A stretch of 64,000 nucleotides of DNA from Elusimicrobiota bacterium (GTDB lineage: Bacteria > Elusimicrobiota > Elusimicrobia > FEN-1173), in contig JADKCG010000014.1 in assembly GCA_016714745.1 (NCBI GenBank), positions 1 to 64,000 of the forward strand. Reading direction: 5' to 3'. Positions within the stretch are counted from its first letter, which is position 1; each line of letters begins with the position of its first letter. The notes under the pieces are model-generated. The model was not told where the DNA came from and searched no databases. It saw nothing but the letters and a program-made list of their open reading frames with translations. The translations under genes were made by a program, and so were the position numbers. This document shows, in pieces, positions 35,658 through 46,400 of this stretch.

Positions 35658-37220
35658 TTACGGCGCCACCCGTTCGAACCAGCGGGCCATCACGTCTTCC
35701 GCCAATTTCCCACGGATGGTTAAATCCTCAGACACCGGACGGGTGTTCGTCGGAAAATAATGCCACCAATAAAACCCCTTAAACCAATCCCGCGGTGTCA
35801 GCTCGCTAAACGCCGCCTCAAAACAATCGGCCTGTTGTTGGCGATCTTTGATCTCCGTGGATTCTTTCCATGGCTGTTTTCCAGCCCCTTCCACGCTGGG
35901 ATAGCCCAATTCTGTAAAAAGCACGGGCTTTCCCAGCTTGCTTTTCTCGAGCCAATGCTGAATGTCGTTGGCGTGACCCCGCCATCCTTCCACCAATTGC
36001 GGGAGCGTGGCACGATTCTGGTCCACCAAGGGGAAATAAGCGTCGATGCCGATATAGTCGAGACCATCCCAGAACGTCACATTCTTGTACTCGTCCCAGT
36101 TGGCGCAATATACGATCGGGCCTGAATACACGCCGCGCACCTCGCGGATGAGCTGACGCCAATGGTCGTCTTGTTCCCAGGTGGTCGCGCCTTTCAATTC
36201 CACTCCGATGGAAAACTCCTCCACATTGTATTTTTGAGCAAAGGCCGCGTACCTCTTGATGAATTTTATGTAACTCGGAAACCAGCCTTTCGCAGGGAAA
36301 AAGTCGCCTCGATAGGTGCCGTCACGAATATCCAGGTGGGGTTTAAGCATCACCTTCAACCCCAGCGCGTGGGCCGAATTGATGGCAGTGGCGAGGGAGT
36401 AATCGGACGGGGTTTGCCCGCCCAGAGGATTGTCCGGGCCGATCCCGGTGGAGGTGGGGGACTCTTGAAACCAGGTGACGAGAACCGCGATGTGTCCCAC
36501 GTGTTTATCCCGAAGATGTTCGAGGGTGCGGTCGGCCGCCGGGGTGGCCAGTTCGGATTCATGCCACGAGGTGAGATTAATGCCCCGTCGTATTTCCGTC
36601 AATGTGATCGGGCCTGGAGAGGGGAGCGGTTTGGGCGGTTTTAGAACAACGGGAACAGCGCCCGGAGCGGCCTCGCCGGCGCGCCAGGGAAACACTTCGG
36701 CCAAAGGTTTGTCTTCGGGGTTATTTATCTGCAACCCGTACGGTTCGAACTCCCAAATAGACACGCCCCAGTTCGGGTTTGCCCGACGGAGAACTTCCAT
36801 TTTAATGAACGACGCCGTGGTCGGGCGAACTTTCACTTTTTCCACCCCGCCCACGCCCTTGTCTTGCCGGAAAACCTGGGTCCATTGACGTCCGTCTTCA
36901 GACGAGTACAGCTGATAAGACTCCGCGTAAGCGCGTTCCCATCGGATAATGATTTCTGAAACCACCCGGGGCGCGCCGAACCCCACCTGAATCCATTGGC
37001 CGTCTTTCGCGTCGGAGGCCCAGCGGGTTTTCAAATTTCCGTCGATGAGCGCTTGGGGATTGGGATCCGGCGCCCAGGTCGGCGTCATATCAAAGGAAGA
37101 GACTTTGGCCGTGGCCACTTTGAGGTACACCGTCGGCGCCGCCGCCCGCGAAACAACCGCGACCGCCAACAATGAAACAGCGAGGGCCATCCGACTTAAA
37201 ATGCGAATCCCAGATGTCAT
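35658..37220 (-). CDS. Secreted GH113-like beta-mannanase with F5/8 C domain
   Basis: 520 residues. Signal peptide (about 1-28), a discoidin/F5-8 C domain (about 35-165; ALIDGNLKTRWASDAKDGQW), a Pro-rich linker, and a barrel domain from about 210. GINLTSWHESE, VMLKPHLDIRDGTYRG, the acid/base Glu in FSIGVELKG, LDYIGIDAYFPL and the nucleophile Glu in VLFTELGYPS fit GH113 endo-beta-1,4-mannanases. GGAG precedes the ATG. As first gene of the locus it has a plausible promoter about 75 bp upstream. It would cut mannan outside the cell. Confidence 0.82.
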   Translation of the reverse strand: MTSGIRILSRMALAVSLLAVAVVSRAAAPTVYLKVATAKVSSFDMTPTWAPDPNPQALIDGNLKTRWASDAKDGQWIQVGFGAPRVVSEIIIRWERAYAESYQLYSSEDGRQWTQVFRQDKGVGGVEKVKVRPTTASFIKMEVLRRANPNWGVSIWEFEPYGLQINNPEDKPLAEVFPWRAGEAAPGAVPVVLKPPKPLPSPGPITLTEIRRGINLTSWHESELATPAADRTLEHLRDKHVGHIAVLVTWFQESPTSTGIGPDNPLGGQTPSDYSLATAINSAHALGLKVMLKPHLDIRDGTYRGDFFPAKGWFPSYIKFIKRYAAFAQKYNVEEFSIGVELKGATTWEQDDHWRQLIREVRGVYSGPIVYCANWDEYKNVTFWDGLDYIGIDAYFPLVDQNRATLPQLVEGWRGHANDIQHWLEKSKLGKPVLFTELGYPSVEGAGKQPWKESTEIKDRQQQADCFEAAFSELTPRDWFKGFYWWHYFPTNTRPVSEDLTIRGKLAEDVMARWFERVAP

Positions 37221-37292
37221 GGTGAATACTCCGTTGATGTCGTTCCCCTCGAAAAGAAAGAAAGGGGGGCAAACCGCGTAGCCTACCCCCTA

Positions 37293-37321
37293 ATCAAATG
37301 AAATAACGCCCCATCTGTCAA
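37293..37321 (-). promoter_or_regulatory. Promoter of the mannan locus
   Basis: On the minus strand TTGACA (37321-37316), a 17-bp spacer and TTTGAT (37298-37293). The -35 is perfect and the -10 keeps four of six positions. The leader to the GH113 start is about 65 nt and C-rich. Confidence 0.5.
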
Positions 37322-37472
37322 GAAGGGCACCCGTTCCTGAATTCAACGTAGCATGGACTTCCAGCCCATGTGGTTCGAAACAGGCCAGCCACTCCCCCAT
37401 CAGACTTTCAAGGCGACACACGCCCCCCCCCACGAATGCCCCAAAGGACCGGGAGAGGGCCCGGTTTCCGAA

Positions 37473-40400
37473 TTATGCCTGCGCCTTAAGGTAACGCTCG
37501 ACTTTATCGTTGTATTGATCAAGATCCAATGGTTTGATTTGACCGAGATGGATCAAGATGACTTGAATAATGTTTCGGAATTCTCCGAGGTCGAGATTCG
37601 CCGGTTCGTTGGTGTAAACTTTAGGAGCCATCTGAAGGTACCAGAAATGCGCCTTCAGTGCCCCCCACCCGTAAACGGTCTTCCCGACATGCTTCAAAAT
37701 TTCGGGAACATCCACCAAGGTCCCATCAACGTTGTGTATTCCGGGGATTTCACTACCCAGAATTAGCACGCGATTTTCAGTTGATACGCCCTCATTGCTT
37801 AAGAATGCTTTAATCTGATCGCTGGTTAATGTTCCATCAAACGCCGCAATGGCTATTGGTGTCTTATTGTCACCCAACGTGTCATTTATTTCATTGATGA
37901 GAGATTTTGACTTGTCAATTGTCAGCTGATCCGTCCCAGGTTGCCACATGACCCCATCAGGTCCCATGACCAACGGAAGGACAGGGATTGCGACCTCCGC
38001 GCGATTGATGAGCAAGAACATCCCAGCGAATAACGTGGCGATGGCCTTTTCTATCCGATTGTATAACCCCAGCAAAGTCAGAGGTTTCTTAATCGAGACA
38101 ACTTCCAACTGTGGCTTCCCTTGAGTATCTTTTGGCACTTCCCTACTAGAAGCAATGCGCTCCATCGTCCGGTGAGCGTTGTAGGTGCGGTCAATCACGT
38201 CTTGCGCCTGGTCAATGTTCAACCCCAGCCAGAACCCCAAGCGAGCCAGATCCTGCATTTCCTGGTGCATGGCAGCGTCATTAATTTCCTTGCCTGTCTT
38301 ATACGACTTCCCGTTGGCATGGGCCGCCGCCGCTTCCGCCAATACCGCCGCCAAGATTGATTCAGCTCTTTCTCGATAATTTAAAATCTGAGCAATCCCC
38401 GCTTGTTGTTCAGCAGGCGTCGCATACCCCAACCAAGCGATCATCTGTCGAGCAGGCATTGCGATCCATCCTTCAGGAAGTTCAACTGCCTTCCCTTCTG
38501 CGGGAACATTTAGAAGCGAAACCATCAAGCCCGAGAGAGAAACGGAAGCAATGGGTTCGCTCGTGACCTGCGTTGTGAGCGCAAAAGAAAGGACTTTCAC
38601 TGCCGGAACAACATTCTGAGTGTCCGACACAGAGGCCGCTTTGGTTCTGGGGGCAAATTTTTGGGCAAGACTCTTGCGGTATTGAGCAATAGCACCTTGC
38701 GCGTCGGCCACAGACACTTCCCTTCCTCGCATCTGTTTTGCCTTTTCTGCGAAGGAATTTGGGTTGTCGAATTTTGCGGACAGATAATTTTCATCCTTCC
38801 CCACATCCACGGCCATATCCGCTTTCCATTGTTCAAACCCTTGATCCAAACGGGAGGGATCTTTCGGTATTGAGGTTTGGGTATAATTTTCTTGAACCGA
38901 GATGGGTTCGCCCACCCCAGCCAACACACCATGGGCATAGGATTTCGGGCCCATCGTTAACTCGGCCACGGTGCTGTCGAAAACAACCGCCCCAACCGCA
39001 ATGGTCGCCTTCCCGACCTGACTGTTCACGAGAACAGCGCCCTCCACGCGAACAGCCGCGTGGATAACGGAATCAATGATGACGGAGTTTCTGACAGTGC
39101 CGTCTTTAGGATACTGACTGTTCCCAACAACAATGTTTCCCCATTGGTCCGGCTGAACATCGTCGATCATCGCCAGACGGCGGGCAAAATCCCCATTAGG
39201 GGATTCCCGGTCGTTCACAACCGAAACGGAGTCCCGCGCCTTCGCCAATTGCCCAATATCTCCCCAATAGGGGGATTGGCCCATGTTCAAAACACGGAGA
39301 TCTAAGTCGGCGGTGGCATCGCGGCCACGCGAGACATTCACCGCTTCCTTTAACCGCTGAACCTTCGCATAATAAGCATCGGCCAATTCAGTGTTGTTTT
39401 CAACATTCTTTTTGTCAAACACAATTGTTTTGCTTTTGACGTCATTGTCCCACAGATCCTTTGGCATTGTGAGGGCTGCGAACAAGAATCCATCGACGTC
39501 CATTTTCTGGGTTGCATCAGCAATTTCGTTGCTATATACTGTGTCAGCGGCCTCGATGAGTGCGTAAGAAAATGCTGGGCTTCCCATATGCGTTAAAAGT
39601 TCAATGGATCCAGGTTCCCGACCCGCCTCAAGGCTTTTCTTTAAGGCAATGAGCTGTTCTAAAGGCCGGCGACGAAGATCCAAAAGAAGGCGGTTCGTCG
39701 TTTTGTCAATGACCAACCATTCTTTATTCTGTGCCAAATCATCCAATTGGGCCAACACAGGGTCATCAAATTCCCCGTTGGAATTGCGCTGATTATTCGC
39801 CAACCTATCTTCAATGTCGGACGGCATGACGGTCGCTTGGCCAACACGAATGGCGTCTGTCTGTGAGAGGTCTTCGTTGAATGAAGACATTAACCGCGAA
39901 GCAATCTGTGGCTCGTCCCCCCACTTCCACGCGATTCCGCGAAACCCAAGAGCTTCGAGCCGACTCGTGACAAGCGTCCAACTGAAGATCGACGCGGCCG
40001 CGGCCGAGAGCCACGGGCCGTTTTTAACCGCCCGTATCAGCATCGGGATGAACGGCTTAATCCCAAACGCCCATTGGGTGAGCGGGCTCATGCGGGTACC
40101 TTTCCCTGGCATCATGATCCCCGCAGACACATGATCCCTATCCAACCCCTGGCCATCGTGTTGATCTTTCCACTGACGGATGGCGGCCAACAATCCAAAG
40201 AACTGCCCCCGTGACGGTTCTTCTTCGAAGGGCATGACCGTTGTTTTACCATCACTCCGAAAAAGCTGCCCTTTTTGACCGGAGAGAGCCTTGCCCACGA
40301 ATTCCCCATCGCCCCCATTTACAATAGCGATCACATTCACCGGGCCCTTGTTTTCTCTAGCAATTTCACGTAATCCTTTTAAATGACTAATCCTATTTTC

Positions 40401-43400
40401 GGGCGAATCCACCGGTGGAGCTTGGGACGTTTGGGAAGTCCCCAAACCGGTTTGTGTTTTACTTGTAACCCCGGAAATTTGCGCGGGCTGGGAGACATCC
40501 TGCGCGTCGATGAAATCCTTGAACTCCTTCAGCAGTGAGGCGTAAGCCACCTTCAAAATATTGTCCTTACGCCCCTTGGACCCGGGCGTATAGACGTAGA
40601 GCCTTAATTGGGAGGCGTTGCCCGAGGGACGGAAATGACCTATTTCGCCATTATTAAAGTGAACCTGAATCCCATCTCTGACGTTGATTTTGGCAATGCC
40701 GCCTTTATAACCTGCCTTGGCAAATAGCCTCTCAATTGACGCCCTTTTTTCAGCCCACGCGGAAGCATTTGCATCGCCTTGGTTCCAAGTAGCTACGGTT
40801 TTAGCGTCTGATTTTTCGCTGTCCTTTAAAGTTACGGAACCGTCCTGATTGAATAGTAGCTCAATAGCTCCGGCCACATTTGTCGCAAAGAACCGGTCTA
40901 TTTTCCCTTTGGTAACCCCAACCGCGCTCTCCTCGATGTCGATCATTGTTGCGCCTTTGTTTCCCTTAAAACGGCTTTTCACCGATGCCACCACGGAGGT
41001 CCCTTCTCTTGCGGCAATGGCGAGGACCGCAATGATCGGGAGAGTTGCATCTCGGGTTGCCAGAGGTTCAACCCATGTCGCTGTCTCTGGCGAAGTCATC
41101 CGACTTTGTTGAAGGGTCCCGCCATTTGCTTCAGCTCCCATGACCTTAGATTTCCCCTTATTTTCAGCGGTTTCCATGGCCTCCACCACTTGGGCAGATC
41201 CGATTTTTGTTCTTACCAAGTCGATCGGCGCCCTGGTTTTTTGGCTAAGGCCAGCAAAGAAACCTTCAAGGCCAGGGTGACTGCTGACAGGAGTGGCGAA
41301 AAAGTCCGCGCCCATATACTCCGCCGCCATCGCTCCCAACAGCTCGCCCGGCACAAATTCCACATTCAGGAACGATTTACGGAACGCCCACTGGCGTAGG
41401 GCTTCGGTTCGATCACCAAATGAAACAATCGCAAATGCCAATTCGACAACACCCACAAGGAGATCCGAAATGCGTTGGACAATTCCTTTTTTCTCAACTC
41501 CGATCACCAGGGGACGATCACTGTCCCCATCGGTGGAAACAATGGCGTCCACAGGACCCGTTTTTTTCCATTGGTTCTCGGCAAAACCCAACAACATGGC
41601 CAAATGCTCGTCATTGATAGCTTCAGTATCAATGGGGACAAAGGTTTCGCTTGCTCCAACTTTATAAACCACCGCTCCAGCATTCTCAAGAATTTCGGGA
41701 ACGGCCTCCCGGCCAACAGCCGAATGTTGATAGAACACCACCTGAAGAGGCTTTTGATCGCGGTGCAGAGTATCCCGTTTTGTGGCCTCTTCAAACCGTC
41801 CCTTATAAGGTCCCCACCCTGCCTGCACGTCTGATTCCGGAATAACAGGGAGTTGAACATCGCTTTTAAAGAACCCATACTGATCAAACATAGAAGAGGA
41901 TGCTCCCTGGCTAAGCAACTCCTCCAAAACGCCGGCAACCAGCGTATTAATTGCATCGTTATCCTCTGGGCGAAGTTCCCCATCCAATCGATTAAATTTA
42001 AAACCGTTTCTGTAGGCAGGGATATGACTGCCTGTCGCTTCCACACCAGCCACATTTCGTGACAGGTTATACAGAGTCAAAGCCGGAGAAGATATTTTTC
42101 CTATATATTGGGACGTAAGCCCTTCATCCGAGAGGGCCTTCGCCACAGCCTGATATAACCGAGGAGACGTGGGGCGCAGGTCAATCCCGAACGGAATATT
42201 CCCCTCCCCTAACTTGCCCGCTCTCTTAAGATGTCGAATATGTGCCAATGCGACGGCATAAATTTGAATGTCTCGCAGGTCCAAAACATCGGCCCGAACG
42301 CCGCTGGTCCCGATTTTGGGCGCCACAGGATTAAACTTAATCGTTTCTTTCAGGGTGTCTTCAGCACTTGGTGGAATGAGTTTCGGCCTGCCCGTGCTGA
42401 TCTTTATTCCCACAGTAGAAGAAGCGGCGGTGTTTTTATCAAGGCGAACCAACCGAACGACGGTCGGTTGCCCTGCGTCTTCAACGAATGAGTGCGCCGG
42501 AATAAATATGGCCCCATCCCTTCCCTCTCGAATATTCGTAATCCCAACATTTTTCCAACCGTCCGGCCTTTTGACCTCCAAAGCCACGTCAATATTTTCT
42601 CGGTTCGAAAGTATCAAAGTTTGGTCAACTGTGTTAGTCAAACCGGGCAGGCTCACCTCGCGAACTCTATCAGCCAGGGAATCTGCGCCGGCTTGTTTGC
42701 CGTTCATGTCCAATCCCCCCTGGGCGATAGGAGTGGCCTGAGTCGGTTTGGGGAGGCGATGGTTACTGTAACTCCGGTTGAAGACGCGAGAAAAAATCCT
42801 CTTGATATTCGCATTCCCATTTCCATAAAGCGCTTGGTCAACTTGGTCAGCAATATCGCTCACGTCGCCTAAATTTCCCTCTTGCTGAAGAGCGAATAGG
42901 TTATCGACTATGCGTTGCACCCCTTCCAGAACCGTTCGGGGACCGCCCTGGAGGGATAGAAGATCATTGACAATCCCTTTGGCCTTCTCCTCTTTTGCTT
43001 GCCAGGACATCCCACCCAGGGCGAAGGGAGGCATTGGAACTGTGGCCTTGTACAGGGTCGCGGTACCTTTTGAGGCGATCAATCTGTAGCCGACCCCTTT
43101 GGGAATCATCACCGTCTGGCCACGGGTCAGCGTTAATTGACTCGAATCATCCATTCGGAGCACCAATGGGTGTTGCGCTTCCAAGACAATCAATGTTTCG
43201 ACATCGTGCACTGGGGGTTGGATGTGCGCGCTCTCTTGTGAAATATCAATCCGGCTCAACTGAAATTCGGGTACGTCTCCAGGTTCACGATAAACTGTTT
43301 CTGTGGCCGATACTTTAATTCCGTCACGAACTGCGGGAGGTTCGCCTTGGAAAACGACAGTGTTCATCAATTCGGGAACATCGACGTGCTTCGGCGTCAA

Positions 43401-46400
43401 TCCGCCCCGAAGCACATTATTCGAATTCGCCATAATTTCCATCCCGACCCCATCCAGGTAGGCGTGGGGCACGCCCGCGCTCAAATACATGGCCTTTCCT
43501 GGATTCAAGCGAATCAGGTTCAAGAGATAGACAGAGAATACCCCTTCACGATGCTGCTCTTTTGGAAATTCGGCATAGGAACGGAGGACCCAATATTCAG
43601 GAGAAGTTTTTTGGAAAGGCGATGTGGTATTTTCCATATTCAATCGCGCCATGAGAGGCGTCAAAATGGCATCCGCCCCATCCTCGGAGAGCCCCATGAT
43701 TGTCCCATAAAGATTTTTTAATTTTTTTTCCGACGGAGATAAAACAAAATCCTTTGCACCATCAATGACCAGTAACTCGGGATTGGCCTTAAACGCCGCG
43801 ACAATCTCTCCCAAAGGTTTGAACCCTCGAAGACCAAAAAATTCGGTGACTGCCACGATCAATTCTGGTTTGTGGTTGGGATCTTTGTAATTTCGATTAT
43901 CCGCCTTTAAATCAACGCCCGCCTGATTTTCTTTGGCAAATCCAGATTCAGCTTGCTCTTTGTTGGGGTGCACCTGGATGGAGAGGGGTTTGCCCGCCGC
44001 CAGAACTTTAAAAAGGAATGGCAGTTGTCCGTTGTAAAGGTTCCGAGCGTGAGGAGACATAATATTTTTTCCCGCCACTTCAACCAAACTGTCCATCTTT
44101 ATTTTTGTGCCCGTAGGCAGAACGGCCTTTGAGGGCAAATCTGGATGGGCTCCGATCCAAACCTCCGCATACGGCTTGTTTTCTTCCCGGATACCTAACA
44201 GCTGGGGGATATACGCCCCTGTTCCTTGTTGTCCCCAAGCGTAGTTTTGAACCCCGGTTTCTAGGAGGACGGGTTCAGGTTTGGCCGCATAACGTTCCAT
44301 ATCTATTGCTTTTTGGCGAAACGAGAAAAAGTTTTCAATGTCGGATCCTCGCCCAAAGGGAACAAGAGCGGTCAGGCCAAAAACTAAATTTGTGGCCGCG
44401 AAGGCTTGCAAGGCGGAGCTGTCAACGCCTGCCCAAATGAGGACACCCGCCAGGGCCGCGATTAAAATGTTTGCCGCGGGGCCAGCGATGGCCACCCAGG
44501 CATTTTTGCGGAACCCGAGGTCCCCGGTTTGGACCCAAATACCTTTCGTTCCAAAAGAGAGTTGTCCGTCTTTTCCGCCTAAGCGGTTATACATCAGCAA
44601 ATGGCCCCCAAGTTCGTGCAACAATACCCCCAAAAGGCCGAACCCAACGAATGATCCCACAGCCGCTAAAGAGGCTCCAAAGAGGGCCAAAGAAATTCCA
44701 GCCACAACGGTGAGACTGACTACCAACTGACCCATCTTTAAGAAATTCCGATTTCCTTGGGTTTGGCCCGCGAATTTGCCGTCATCCCCTTTATCAGTCT
44801 TGCTTCTACTAAAGAACTCGGACACCTTCGCCATGAGGAGCATTGGGCTAAGGAAAAAAATTTTCCCGCTGTCGCGCACATAAACGGAGAAACTTCTTCC
44901 TACTTTGCCTGAAAAACTGGCAACGAATTCTCCTAATCTGCGAGAGGCGGGGGGCGTTTGACCTTCACTGACAGCGACAGAAACAGTTTTCCTCCCGGCC
45001 TCAGTAGAGTAGACGCTGGACCCATCGACGGCCTCGCTCTCCGTGACCACCGCCGGACTAAGCGCTTTCACCGCTTCTGTAACCTGGTTGCCCGCCAATG
45101 CAGTAATAACTTCTTCACTCACTGCATTAATCGCAGCTGCTGCAGGTTCTTGACCAGGGGTGGGAGTCACCCCGGATCCATTAATCGGGGCCTTTGTTGT
45201 GATTTTTTCTTGGGTGAACAGTTTTTCGAGGGCGGGGCGGTTTTTTAAGAAATCTAAATAATTTGAATCGGCGGACACTGCGGTGAGGGTGGGGGTGAAA
45301 ACCACGTAGGACACTTTTCCTTTCCGAAGCAAATCGGTCATGCCTTCTGTGTGGAAACCGCCGGTGAGGAGGATGGCGTTCTTTTGGCCGCTGGCTTTCA
45401 TCTTGGCGAGAAGATTATCGGTTAGCGTTCTGTCTCGAGCGAGGGCGGCGTGGCAAAAACCTTCGAAGGGAACCAGGTCTTTGGGCAAATCGCCGGCATA
45501 ATTGTCGGCGCCAGGGGCCAAACGGTCCATGCGGGCGGCCATGTCCATAATCCGCGATCGGGCCTGTTGATACGTGGCCCAATCGTGGGGCGCCATTTTG
45601 AAAGCCGCCAAACTCGTGAGGCTGTGGAGGTCTTGGGCCAAATCATAGATGTTGCGCTCTTCCGGGGTACGAACAAGGGCGGTGGCCGCGTTCTCTTGGA
45701 GGGTATCCAACTCAGACAAGAGGGCTTCGGGTTTAATTTGTTCGGAAGCGAGCACATATTTGATGTAGGCGGCCATGGCGGGGAAACGCGACAGGGAAAC
45801 GCCTTTCGCTTCGCAAATTGTTTGAAGCGAGTCGTAGTAACCGCCATAACTTAAACGGCCGGATTTATAAAGGAGAGTGCGTTGGACCAAGGCCGCGATT
45901 TCTTTCTCTGAAAGGGCTTTGGTGAGGCTTTCAATAAGGCGTGTCCGCTCTTTTTCCACGTCGGAAAAATTCAGGGACTTTTCCAGGGACAGGCAATGGC
46001 GAAACACCACTGTGGCTGGGAACTTCGTTGTATCTAATTTGATCGTTTTTTCCAGGAGATCCACGTATTCGGGGAGGGCCAAACTGCCGTTCTTGTATCG
46101 CGCCTGGCTTTCATCAAAGGCCTTTAACTCGGGGGAAAACACTTTTGGTTTCACCTGAGCCAATCGGTATTCCCAACTCTTAATGCGGTCCTGCACGCGT
46201 TGCTGAATCGGAAGGGAATCCTTAAAAGAGTTGAGGTTCTTTAAATAGATCCCCATTTCTTCCACGCCCCACAGGGTGGGGTCTTTTTCCGCGGTCCAAC
46301 CCGCGTGTTCACCCCCGCCGATCATGTGTTCTTGCACCAGGAAGTCGGCCACGTCGCCGATCACCGCTTTGTTGGGGAATGTGCGATAGGGGGTGAGATC

